Source: Capsicum annuum
Taxonomy: Eukaryota > Streptophyta > Magnoliopsida > Solanales > Solanaceae
Length of the DNA stretch: 64,000 bases
Assembly (NCBI RefSeq): GCF_002878395.1
Contig: NC_061120.1
Coordinates: 112,045,205 to 112,109,204 of the forward strand
Reading direction: 5' to 3'
Shown in pieces: positions 35,611 through 46,683 of the stretch (position 1 is the stretch's first letter; each line of letters starts with the position of its first letter). Below the pieces are notes generated by a model. The model worked only from the letters and a program-made list of their open reading frames with translations. It had not been told where the DNA came from and did no database searches. The translations under genes were made by a program, and so were the position numbers.

Positions 35611-36219
35611 TGTAATAAAAATTCTCGAATTATTTATTCAATACTTACAAGTTCCTTAAATTTTTTTTAGTAAATATGATATGGGTAAATAGTAATCAAA
35701 TAAAAAATAGATGTAAATAACATACAAAAAAAGAAGACGAGAATGAAAGAGCAATAATGAACCATACCTTAATATCAAAAAGGGGATCAAAATAGAAATT
35801 TAAGTCTAGGAAAGATATGGATGGGTTTAGATCCAAAAAGATATTTATGAGAAGAGAAGAGAAAAGAGAGAAAAAAGGTTGTGACCCTAAAGAGGAGAGA
35901 AAAAAAAATAAAAGTTGAATAAAATAAACTGCAGCTGAAGGAAGAGATGAGATAATTTCTATAGATGTATTGTGTACGTAGATGTGGTGGTTTTCAATAT
36001 TCATTAATTAATATTCATTAATTTTATTAATAATTTGAGGGGCACGAGGAAGACTAAGACTACTGACATTGAAAAGACAAGATAAGACTGCTCAATGTAC
36101 TCACTTTTGAGATATCCAAGAAGCATTTTTTACTGCCTTTAGTAGTAAGTACTACTACTTTATATTATCTACTCGGACCAGAAGCTTCTTGCTTTAAAAT
36201 TAAAAGAGATAAAAAGATT

Positions 36220-36572
36220 TTCAAACAGATATGTCATCTATTCCAACATATATAAATATCTGTTTAGAAATCCGAACAGCTCAGTCATCTGTTACAACAG
36301 ATATAAATATCTGTTTAAAAATCCCAAAAGCTCAATCATTTATGATAATAGATGAAAATTTTCATTTGATAATTAATAAAATTAGATATGTCATCTGTTA
36401 CAATAGATATAAATAGTTTTTTAAAAATTTCTAATAGCTCCGTCATCTGTCACAACAGATGTAAATATTTATTTGATAATTAAATAAGATATGTCATCTG
36501 TTGCAACATATATGTACCTGTTTGAAAATTTTCAATAGCTTAGTTGTTTGTTGCAACAGATTTTATAGCAAT
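36220..36572. repeat. 51-bp tandem array (about 7 units)
   Basis: Units with TCATCTGTTACAACAGATAT followed by AAATATCTGTTT and a short A/T tail recur at about 36235, 36285, 36336, 36391, 36443, 36494 and 36545, a period of 50-55 bp. Each unit is centred on the ATCTGTTGCAACAGAT palindrome. Because 51 is divisible by three, it creates a spurious open frame. Confidence 0.8.
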
Positions 36573-36573
36573 T

Positions 36574-37432
36574 GATTTAGGTGGAACTAGGGATGAATGA
36601 ATAAGATCGCAGGGTTAACAACAAATCCAATCGAGTCTTTGTAATTGCATAGCATTGGTATTGTGTTCATACCGACCCGAGTCGTCGATTGATCACTCTG
36701 AGTTGAAATGATTTCTCATCAACTAAATGATTTGGGTGGAACTAGGGATGAATAAGTGAGCTCTCAGGGTCAACTACAAATCCAATTGAGTCTTTGTAAT
36801 TGCATGGTGTTGGTATTGCATTCATCTCGACCAGAGTCGTCGATAGATCACTCTAAGTTGAAATGAGTTCTCATCAACTCAATGTTAGGATTGTGATAGT
36901 ACCTAAGTTGATTTAGGTGAAACTAGTAATGAATGAGCGAGCTCGCAGGATCAACTACAAATCCAATCGAGTCTTTGCAATTACATAGCATTGGTATTAC
37001 ATTCATCCTGACCCGAGTCGTCGATCTATCACTTTGAGTTGAAATGAGTTCTTATCAACTCAATTTTAGGATAGTGATAGTACCTAAGTTGATTTAGGTG
37101 GAACTAGGGATGAATGAATGAGCTCCTAGGGTCAACTACAAATCCAACTGAGTCTTTTCAATTGCATGACATTGGTATTGCGTTCATCCCGACCTAAGTC
37201 GTCGATCGATCACTCTGAGTTGAAATGAGTTCTCATCAGCTCAATGTTAGGATAGTGATAGTACCTAAGCTTATTTAGGTAGAACTAGGGATGAATGAAT
37301 GATCTCGTAGGGTCAACTACAAATCCAATCGAGTCTTTGCAATTGCATGGTACTGGTATTGCGTTCATCCCAACTCGAGTCTCGATCGATCACTCTGAGT
37401 AGAAATGAGTACTCATTAAGTCAATGTTTTAA
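36574..37432. repeat. 181-bp tandem array (5 units)
   Basis: Units start at GTGGAACTAG or a variant at 36581, 36736, 36917, 37098 and 37279: one 155-bp unit followed by 181-bp steps. Each unit contains GGGATGAATGA, CAACTACAAATCCAA, GAGTCTTTG, CATTGGTATT, GACCCGAGTCGTCGAT, CACTCTGAGTTGAAATGAG and CTCAATGTTAGGATAGTGAT. Units are highly alike. It directly adjoins the 51-bp array but does not share its palindromic core. Confidence 0.9.
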
Positions 37433-38496
37433 AAACTATATTTTTTAAAATTTTTAAAATTAATTAAGATTAATTCGGACCAAATTAGCAATTCTTTTCG
37501 AAAACTTATCATTCTTTTCCAAAATTACAAATCAACCCGTACAAATCATCTATTTGCACGAAAAACTTTTCATTTCAAATGTTATGTTCTTGCTCTTCTC
37601 TCTCTCTCTCTCTTGAGGTGCCCTCTCCCTCTCAAAAATACAAACAATACAAATAACAACTTCTCAACATATTGCTCAACCCTTCAAAATAAGTCAATTT
37701 TTTTTCCTATTTACACTACATATGTTGTTTTTTTGACTTTATTCCCGCTTGTATCTGTTATTTTCTCTATCTTTGCATGTAACAGAGTTCGAGAAGAGTT
37801 CTATATTTGTTCTTTATTCTAAAAAATAGGCTTTTTAGTTAATGATAAAAAAAAGACTTTTAGTTGTATTATCTTCGAGAATGGGTTAACAATTTTAAGT
37901 TTTGATGCTGAAAAAGTAGAAAGCACCCGAGAAAACCCTATTTTTTCTCTCATGTTTTGTTGAATGTCATGGTATTATTGGATGGTATTTGTGGTATTGT
38001 TGGTGGCTATTGTTGGTGGTGTTGCTATTTGTGTTTTTTGGCGGTGGTGTCAGTGGTCTTGGTGTTGGTATTGGAGGCATTGGTGGTGGTTTTGGTAGCA
38101 TTGGTCATGACATTGGTTGTAGTGGTGGTGGTCCATCTATTACAACGGGTGAAAGATCTGTTGGGAGATATTAAATAGGTCTTGAAACAGATTCCCCATC
38201 TGTTCCAAACTGATGGGTTATCCGTTGGAGTATTTTCCTGTAATGTGGCAAAGAATAATTTATTAAAATTTCTCCACCTATTGCAATAGGTTGAATATCT
38301 GTGCGGAGATATTAAATAGTTCTTCAATAGATTCGGGTTCCCCATCTGTTCCAACTGATGGGTAGTCCGTTGGTGTATTTTTTTTGGTTATGTGGTAAGA
38401 ATAATTTATTGAAATTTGTCTAACCTTTTTTTAAAAAATTATATAGACATCAAGTGCAATGTATATTTTATTTTTTCTTTTGTTTGTAGTTAAAAG
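37433..38496. other. 5' flank of Ulp1 copy 2
   Basis: No supported gene. Holds a (CT)n run at 37594-37613, T/G-rich low-complexity text at 37950-38150 that yields Gly/Val-rich chance frames, and the duplication described separately at 38161-38440. It is the natural place for the old promoter and 5' UTR of the gene starting at 38497. Confidence 0.5.
38161..38440. repeat. ~143-bp direct duplication upstream of Ulp1 copy 2
   Basis: Both copies contain GAGATATTAAATAG, CCCCATCTGTTCCAA, CTGATGGGT, CCGTTGG, GTATTTT and AATAATTTATT. Copies start at about 38165 and 38308. The cores CATCTGTTCCAA belong to the micro-repeat family. Confidence 0.75.
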
Positions 38497-41275
38497 ATGT
38501 CTCCCAAAAGAAAAGAAACAGAAAGTGGAGAAAGTGGATCAACTTCCGATCACCAAACAAAAAAGGCTAGAGTACAAATAGATTTAGAGGAACTTCCAAA
38601 ACAATCTCAGTCAGGGCAAAATGAAGCCGAGGAAAGTGATAACTCCTCCTCACCAATGGGGCGTGAAATAATATTGAAATTCCAGCATGATTCTATCAAA
38701 ACCATTAGTATTGACAAGTTTTGAGTTGCGATGCCAATGAATAACCCTAATGCAATATTTGGTGATCTTGTACTTAAATGTTAGTTGGGGAAACCTTTTG
38801 ACAAACTTATGAGTATTATGAAGAAGGAAAACATAGATGGACTTTTTAAGAAGAGCTGCTTTGCATAATTTCTTGAGCTGTCTGGGCCCCGCCCTCTTCA
38901 TTTCCCAATGATCATGGTATATAGCCTTCTCAAGCACAGAATCATGTATGCGGGAGATGATGAAGGTCCGAAGGAGGGCAGAAATAAGATGGATGAAGTC
39001 TGGATCAACTACTGTGGCATTCGGGTTTGTTTTGGATTGAAAGAGTTTGCCATTGTGACAGGCTTGAGATGCGATCGTCCAGAAGAACCTGCCATCAATA
39101 AAACACTCCACAAAGGTACCAACAAACGCAAGGTAAAAAAGATGGATTGTTGGGCATTGTTGGACCTAGCTACAAAGTGAAGGATTTGATAGCGGATCTC
39201 AAGAATAAAGACATACCAAAGCACTAAAGGGAGAAATTGTGCTTAGTTTGGTTTGTCTATTCCGTTTTATTGGCAAGAGACATCAAGAAAGCCATAGAAC
39301 ATGATTTATTGGCGTTTGCTGATGATTTTGAGAGTTTCAATAATTATCCCTGGGGCTACGACAGCTACTACTTAACTGTCAAATATTTACTGAAAGAGCT
39401 AAAGTCAAAGATAACCACATTATATGGCTTTTCTTGGGCTTTCATGATAAAATTGATCACTATTTTTACTCATTAATTAATTTATATTGAATATACTTGT
39501 GACTTTTTTTTTGCTTGCTTTTTGTTTATAATTTTTAGGCTTGGGAATGTGAAGCCATTCTTCCCATCCAAAAGTATTTCACGGATTACCCGAATAAGGT
39601 TTCTCATCCAAGGATTCTTAGGTGGTTAGCTGCAGTAGAGAGCAACAAAAAAAATATTAATGAGGCTGATCTCTTTAATCCTCCGAATGATGCAGTACAT
39701 CTTCTTTCAACTAAAATAATTTGCCTCAAAGAAAGATATTGAAATAGATGTTCCATCTGTTGCAAGAGATTACCCGTCAACTATAATTGGTGCAATGGGT
39801 AATCTGTTGCAATAGACGATCCATATTTCACAACAAATTAATCATATGTTGCTCTGTTCTCTGAACCCTACTCAACAGATTACCCATCTACTGTAAATTA
39901 TGCAACAGATGGATATTCTGATACAACATATTATCAATCTGTTTCAACATACATATCAGCTGTTGTAGTAGCTAGATCATCTGTTGCATAAGTTGGCTTT
40001 GTTAACATAACCAAGCCCCATTTAACCCAACTGACTGTAAATTATTATTATATGATTTAAATTTCTCCTATTATTTTTTTATAGGTTGTGCATCTTTGGA
40101 TCGTGCCCACCATTGATGAGCTGGAATGACTTCTTTACTTACTCTGGATCTTGTTGATACAAAAGAAGACCCAACGGTGGAGTTAATAAAGAAGGAATCG
40201 AATGGAGAAACATCCATAACAAGAGCAGTTAGGCAAGATCAGTCTAATGTTGAAGCTCTTCACGACCTAACTCAAACTGCTACAGATCTGGGTGCTTTTT
40301 CTAGGAGTGTTGCTAGTGGATTTGTTTGTGATGGTGGTAGCCATCCTTCTTCTGCTTCTGCTGCCAGTTGTGATTATGAGCATGTTGGTGCTCAGCAAAA
40401 ATAAATATGTTTCAAAACACCCCTTGGTATTCTGTTGCAACATAATACATATCTGTTGCATAAGTTGTGTTAGCTGGGTAATCTGTGAACTGATTCAGAG
40501 AACCCTCTTCATCGGATTCTTTCCATTGTATTTTTGTTCTTTAAAATTACAAACCTATTTAAAAATTATCTTCTTATACCACAGTATGTTGATGAAATTC
40601 TCTACCTCATGAGGGGCAGGAAATTAGCATACCCAGATGCTTATGATGTTGCTGATAGGATAATGGACCTCAACTTCTACAATAATTTTAAAGATAGGTA
40701 CGCTGATCTTCGTAATCTAGCTGATTCCGGTGGCCTGGGTTTTGATCAGTTAGTTTCTATGTTCCAATGGAATGAAGAAGCGATTAAATATGTTAGAGGG
40801 AAGAGGCCATATCCATACGAAAAGAGCTAGACCAAGGCAAAGAGAATCCTTGCTATCATGAATGTGGATATCACCCATTTTCTCACTATTGAGATACTAC
40901 TATACGAGGGAAAGATTTAGGCTTATGACTGCAACCTACCTTTGTTCAGCGAGAAGACGTTTTTAACCCACATGTAGCCACTCTTGAAGTTGTTGCCCAA
41001 GTTGTTGATGTAGAGTAAGCTGATGGATCATTTGCCGACTAAAGTATTAGCGAAGGAATCATGGGTTTTTGAAGGTTGAAAGAAGAACATCCAGCTCCCA
41101 AAAAATACAACCGGTGCAGCGTGCAGGCCGTAGTTGCTTGCATACATAGAGTGTTTGCTGATCGGCACACAAATGACTGATGTGTGCGATACCATTGTGG
41201 GAAAGATGCAATAGGTCTAGGCATATGGGGTACTAACTAAATGGTTGGAGCTCGTGTATAAAAAATAACATGTAC
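38497..41275 (+). pseudogene. Ulp1-type protease gene with DUF1985, copy 2
   Basis: The frame starts MSPKRKETESGESGSTSDH and continues through stops (first at 38722) into a DUF1985 domain at about 38900-39180 (DEVWINYCGIRVCFGLKEFA) and, after a shift near 39180, to NYPWGYDSYYLTVKYLL (39335-39400). A later exon follows a tag acceptor at 39538 (AWECEAILPIQKYF); another is at 40126-40404; the next starts after ccacag at 40584 (YVDEILYLMRGRKLAYPDAY). The Ulp1 domain at 40860-41275 keeps the catalytic His (40876-40878), Asp of YDCN (40927-40929) and Cys (41122-41124), but several stops interrupt it. Family members are carried by Mutator-like elements. Intron text is filled with micro-repeats. The protein cannot be made intact. 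Confidence 0.85.
39741..40000. repeat. Intronic micro-repeats of Ulp1 copy 2
   Basis: The intron between the AWECEAI exon and the 40126 exon contains CATCTGTTGCAAGAGATTACC, GGTAATCTGTTGCAATAG, CAACAGATTACCCATC, TATGCAACAGATGG, ATCATCTGTTGCATAAG and variants. Coding exons on either side lack them. Confidence 0.75.
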
Positions 41276-41329
41276 AAAGACAGAGACGAACACGATAACA
41301 AATTTTTATTTCAAGCCAATTCACTATAC

Positions 41330-41700
41330 ATATAGGGGAAATAATTTTTATATCTGGCAAAGTTGAATATTTATAATGCAACAAATTTTATATCTGTCGT
41401 AACAAATATAGTACCCATTGTGACAGATTGATTATCTGTTGGAATAGGTTGGTCATCTATTGCGTTATGCAGATATTCCCCGTCTTTCTGTCGCAACAGA
41501 TTTATGATCTGTTGCAACATATAACTTATCTATTGCAACAGATCGGTAATCTGTTGGAGCAAATAAAAAAAGTAGAAAGACCTGTTATATAATTTCCAGC
41601 AGATGACCTACGTGTTGCATCTCATGTTACAACATATGTCTAAATCTGTCTGATAAGATATGTCGTCTGTTGCAGCAGATGTACTATCTATTGTGATATT
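41330..41700. repeat. Micro-repeat cluster between the two Ulp1 pseudogenes
   Basis: Dense ATCTGTTGCAACA, CGCAACAGATT, TGCAACAGATCGG, GTCTGTTGCAGCAGATG and similar units fill the space between the 3' ends of copy 2 and copy 3, among the densest stretches of the window. Confidence 0.75.
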
Positions 41701-41929
41701 TGAATCTAGTACTCCATTTCAATTAACATGTTCAAAACTCAAAATTAATTATATTCATAGACAAAATAAAATAAATAAAAGCCTTAAAAAATTACATGAA
41801 ATAAAATAACTCAACAAATAAATGAAATGTAAAAAAAATCATTATGAGTACAAATGATCTACTCTACAAATAAATCAACAAGTTAAACCAAGGAGCATAG
41901 GTTATTACATTAACGGACTTGAGCTATAA

Positions 41930-44594
41930 ATATCTAATCAATATGGATAAGTTGTTCTTCATCCAGTTCTATGGCATTCGGCTTTCGTCGTCGAGGATCT
42001 TTAACGTTGGTTGCGTACGACTTCTGAGCTTTTGTTTCTCCATATTTCCATAAAAGAGCAGCATATCTTTTGCGGAGTAATCTGACATCAAGTCCATCAT
42101 TTGATACTTGTAATACATCGCTCAAATACTCAGCATAGGCGGCAACAAAAGGACCACAATCCCTGCGTTATAAAAAATAGATAATCCATATCTTTCAGTT
42201 CATGCAAGCGTTGTGAAATTTGTGAAATGAAACTAAATCATGACACTTAAACTTACAGGCTACCAATTTTTTATTGAGAAATTCCGTCAATATATTGTAC
42301 ATCAAATGGATTACCCATTTTATCCTGGTATACTTCAATCATCGACCAATCAGTACGAACCTTTTGATCCAAAAACCACTCATATCAAGGTAAGTAGGCA
42401 ATATTTGTCCAGCTTTTGTATCTTAGACGATGGCCCGGAACATTTTTTTCGTGACATCGAGTCATAAACTCAGATGCGCCTCTCTTTTAGAATGGCGACA
42501 GCCAACACCCAACGGAATTCATCACCACAATTGATTGGGATGACACTTCGTCGATCCAATGCCAAGGTAAGCCAGCCGGAATGCTAAAACCTTTGATGAT
42601 GTTGATTAAGAATTCCTCATTTTGGGAAACTTCCGACTGCTGTTGACAATACCTATCATATATTGCTGTAAACTTTGTACAAACAATTGTTTGTTATGTA
42701 TCTATATTGTTCTTGTGTTTGCAACTTGGCCTTCTTTCGGAGGTAGTAAAAAATGACATCGATGTGCTGCACATATTATCAAACATTTTGGATTATGTGA
42801 AGAAAAAATTACTACGCAGATGTAATTAAATAAAGTATTAATTAATAGTAATATGTATGACCTTTAAACCTCATCATTCCAGCAAGTTTGGGGCTGTGAC
42901 ATCAAATAAAACCAATTCTTCATTCCAGGATGTGCAGTAACAAAGTCAAACGTATCAAAACTAAGCTCGATTCGTTCACTTTGTAGCACTCGTCATTTTG
43001 TTTTCTACATGATGATTTATATGTGTTAATGTCAGGTTCTTACAACAAGAATTGTATAAACCGATATCCATAAAATTGATTTATGTACCTGCCAGCATGA
43101 TGCTTTAACAGCCCATTGGCAATCCATTCTGAATAGTCATTGATCAACTGTATTATCAACTATCATATTATACTCTTTGGAAGTAGCTGTGACATCTACC
43201 TGGAAAGCCAGAATTGTCAATGCTAAGTAGAGATATACAAAAAATTTTCCATTTGTTGCAATAGATGATTCTTATGTTGCATCAGATGGATTATCTGTTG
43301 GGATAAATTTGAACAGGTAAATCAGAGCAGTATGATAATTTTGAACAAATAACCCATTTGTTGCAACATAAGACTCATCTGTTGAAATAGATAACGAATC
43401 CAATGCAACAGGTTAGACAACAATTGCAATAAATGTATACATCTGTTTGATAATTTTCTGCAGATGTATCATCTGTTGAAATAGATATGTGCTTGTTTGT
43501 TTTTTAAAACAGATGATGTACATTCACCTTCTTCAGCTCATGCTGCTCTTCTGTCAAATGTCCAAGCCTATAACATAACACCAATAAATCAAAAGTATTA
43601 TCAAATTAAAAAATGATGAATCATATCATGATAAAAGAAATATTTACCATGAAGGCGCATGGAAAACCATATAAGTTGACTATTTTTGGCATTAACGGAG
43701 TCAACAAATATTCGATAGTCATTTTGAAGCTTTCATAACCCCAAGGATAGTTGTTAAATGCCTCAAGATCCTCGAAGATATTTATTAAATCGAGGCTTAT
43801 GTTGTTGTTAATGTCTCTCTCCCAAAGAACATTATGTACCAACCAAACCAAGCACAATGATTGTTTGTGCTTCTTTGAAAGTCCTTTACCTTTCAACGCT
43901 TCAATCAGACTTTTGTTTCTGAAGCTTGGACCAACAATGGACACCAGGTCATCACGATCACTCGACTTGCCTCTTACTTTTTTGGACGTGAGGGGTGTTT
44001 TTTTTGGGTCAGAGTAGGTATAACTTGAGAAGGAGAAGGAGGATAACATTTTAGTCCGGTAACTATGGCAAACTCCTCCCAACCAAAACAAATAGGCATG
44101 CCATAGTAATTTATCCACACCTCATCCATCTTATCTTTGTTTTCATACATAAACCTGTTCTTGAGAATATCATATACCATTTTCATCTGGAAATGAGCAT
44201 TGTTGTCCTCCGGCAAATCAAGATATTTCCCAAAGCAGTTTTCCCTAAAATAAGAATCCAATTTTTGTTCTCGGAGTATTTTTCTAAAGGAGTTAAAAGA
44301 TTTTCCCATGACTGACTTAACTACGAGATCACCCGTTAAATCTGTGGCACCATCGCACTGCATTCTCATAGGGTAACGATTAATGCTGAAGGTTTTGACC
44401 AACTCTTCCATGAAAGGACTATTAGTATTTGGATCATCTCTTTTGAAAAATTCCTCATCCCTATGTTCATTATCTTCTTCTCCTAATTGAGATAACGCTT
44501 GTAAAGTAAGCTCATAGAGTGGTGGATGTAGCTAAGCTACTGCACTTATTTCTTTACTTAGATTTGATTCGATTTCTATTATTTTGGGAGCCAT
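41930..44594 (-). pseudogene. Ulp1-type protease gene with DUF1985, copy 3
   Basis: Start ATG at 44592-44594 (MAPKIIEIESNLSKEIS), with an in-frame TAG 20 codons later; the frame then stays open to the DUF1985 domain ([20 protein letters not shown], about 44080-44135). A homopolymer of eight T on the plus strand (43998-44005) marks a frameshift, after which SSDRDDLVSIVGPSF and LSKKHKQSLCLVWLVHNVLW continue to a clean donor after CAFM (about 43647). Further pieces: GMKNWFYLMSQPQTCWND (about 42890-42950), HIDVIFYYLRKKAKLQTQEQ (about 42705-42765), the His region (42490-42640), and the Cys exon with DCGPFVAAYAEYLSDVLQVS (42165 downward) ending at 41934. Catalytic Cys is kept (42156-42158); the catalytic His is Arg (42511-42513). 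It is of a different subfamily from copy 2. Confidence 0.85.
43230..43520. repeat. Intronic micro-repeats of Ulp1 copy 3
   Basis: Contains CATTTGTTGCAATAGATG, TGTTGCATCAGATGG, TTATCTGTTGG, GTATCATCTGTTGAAATAGA and similar text in an intron of copy 3. Confidence 0.7.
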
Positions 44595-44654
44595 GTTACA
44601 TTAAATTAACAGAAACATAACATAGATTATAATTGATTAATGCATAACACTAAT

Positions 44655-45050
44655 ATAATAGTTCCAACATACAACTAATCTGTTGCACCAGGTATGTTAT
44701 TTGTTATAACTTATAACCGACCTGTTGCAACGGATGAGTAATACGTGGGAACCATAAAAACAACACTATCTATTGCACCTGGTATTTTATCTAGTGCAAC
44801 ACATAACTGACCCATTGCAATGGATAAGTAATACGTTGGTAACAATAAAAATAGATCACTAATCTGTTGCACCAGGTATTTTATCTATTGCAATATATAA
44901 CTGACCTATTGCAACAGATAAGTAAACCGTTGGAAAGAATAAAAACGGATCACTAATCAGTTGCAACAGGTATGTTATTTGTTACAACAGATAACCAACC
45001 TGTATGAGTAAATCGTTGGAAAGAATAAAAACAGTCCTAATCTATTGTAA
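44655..45050. repeat. ~93-bp tandem array (about 4 units)
   Basis: Units built of TAATCTGTTGCACCAGGTAT, ATTTATTGCAACATATAAC-like text, CTGACCTATTGCAACAGATAA, GTAAACCGTTGG and AATAAAAAC begin at about 44675, 44766, 44860 and 44954. Each carries two to three micro-repeat cores in alternating orientation. It lies just upstream of the start of Ulp1 copy 3. Confidence 0.75.
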
Positions 45051-45440
45051 AATAAAGAGTAAACCGTTGGAAAGAATAAAAATAGATCACTAATCAGTTA
45101 TCTGTTGGATCAATGTTGTTTAAATTTTTTCCAAATAGAAGAGTCGTTTGTCGCAACAGATGAATGATCTATTAGATTGTTCACCTGTTGCATCAGATTT
45201 TCATAGTTGCATCAGATTTTTAATCTGTTGCATCAGATTTTAAAATGAAGAGTAAACCGTTGGAAAGAATAAAAATAGATCACTAATCAATTATTTGTTT
45301 GATCAATATTGTTTAGGTTTCTTCCAAACAAAAGAGTCATCTATCGCAAAAGATGAATGATCTGTTAGATTGTTCACCTGTTGCATCAGATTTTCATAGT
45401 TGCATCAAATTTTTAATCTATTGCATCAGATTTTCATCTG
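45051..45440. repeat. 193-bp direct duplication
   Basis: GAGTAAACCGTTGGAAAGAA occurs at 45057 and 45250, and the following 190 bp match throughout (AGATCACTAATCA, GATCAATNTTGTTTA, GATGAATGATCT, TTCACCTGTTGCATCAGATT). Copies are close to identical apart from single substitutions, so this is a fairly recent duplication. Confidence 0.85.
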
Positions 45441-46683
45441 TTGCATCATATGTTTCATCTATTACATCAGATGTTTCAACTGTTGCAATACCATTTCTAT
45501 CAAGACAAATAACAAATCAACCCAACAACACCAACATATCACATACACATATACATACTAAGAATATCAACTGTGATAAAAAATTACCAATAAATTCAAA
45601 TCAACAGTACGACAACGAGAAGAAGAAATGTAGAAATTTCAGAAATAAGGGTTTTATTCAGTCCATATTTCAATACCAGAAGAGTAGTTGGCTCAAGTTC
45701 CTCTGTTTCTTGATAATTTTTTACCTGTGAAAAAAGAAATAGGAGGACGAAGAGCTCGAAGTTGTTGTCGCCAGAGAAGTATTCACATCGATTGACAGTT
45801 GAAAGTTGAAAAAAACTTGCCCGACTATTTAGCGCCAGAGGTTGAAGGGAGAAATTTTGCAAAACTGTTGGTTGGGAGAAGCTGGAGAGAGAGAGTGGTT
45901 GATTAAGATTGAAGAGGGGTGTGGGTTGGGTTGATTTTTATTTTTGAAAAGATTAGAAAGTTTTGAAAATATTAATAAAGTCCACAATTAACTTAATTAA
46001 TTTTCCTAATGATGTTTGATCCTATCTGTTGGTCAATGTCACCAATCTTTCATTCAAGACTTAAAAGACAGCTTTCCTTCAATTTTCTCTAGGTACTAGA
46101 TATGAACTCGTAACTTAAATAAAAGGAGTTCAATGCTAAAACCTTAAGAGATCCACCTCTGTAAACAACGAGACCTCAACAACTTGACCACATGAAATAT
46201 CTCAAATGGACCCACATTTATGGTCGTAACGGAGAAAACCAAGCACCTTAAGTGCAATATAAATGGTTCCTTTCCATCCCCAAATATATGCAATTATAGT
46301 TAGTGTAAGTGCTGACACTTTTAATCAACCGTAGAAGCACAAGCTTACATGAAAGGAAATTTACATTAGTTAAAGATGTCATCTAACAATTGACACATAG
46401 CAAAAACAAACACCTAAATCACCTAGTACCAAAATTACATAAGTGAACTAATTGTTCTAGCGTGGAGGTGTTCTCAACGATCCACCAACTGCGTAAATGC
46501 AACTTGAGAAAATTGAACGAAATGTGTCAAACTTGCTTTTAGATATGGAATAATTACTTAAAACTACAACCAAACTTTATATTATTACATAAAATTTCAA
46601 ATCCCAAGAGTAATTACAAAAATCCTTTTTTTACAATTTCTCTCTCCAAGTTTCATATATATATATAACTCAATATCCCAATT
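45441..46683. other. 5' flank of Ulp1 copy 3 and spacer, no gene recognised
   Basis: The micro-repeats stop at about 45500. Text at 45590-45960 is GA-rich on the plus strand (CT-rich on the minus strand), as in a plant 5' UTR or promoter for the minus-strand gene. 46020-46683 is unremarkable AT-rich DNA without coding evidence. Confidence 0.5.

Noticed and set aside
35696..36004. 102-aa hydrophobic minus-strand frame
   Set aside because: Phe/Leu/Ser-rich translation of an A/G-rich stretch, with no conserved motif; more likely a 5' UTR-like or spacer sequence.
36231..36416. 61-aa frame with an internal repeat (NICLEI / NICLKI)
   Set aside because: It runs along the 51-bp tandem array; the length is a multiple of three, so an open frame arises by chance.
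37957..38178. Gly- and Val-rich frames in two phases
   Set aside because: The DNA is GGTGGT/TTGGTG low complexity; two phases are open at once, typical of repeats and not of genes.
31400..45500. CRISPR-like array
   Set aside because: The repeats are short palindromic words at irregular spacing in plant DNA with introns and LTR elements; there are no uniform repeats and spacers and no cas genes.
30900..46020. Terminal inverted repeats of a single large Mutator-like element around the micro-repeat region
   Set aside because: I compared 30.9-31.1 kb with the reverse complement of 45.9-46.0 kb and found only weak AT-rich similarity; no convincing inverted ends or 9-bp duplication by eye.
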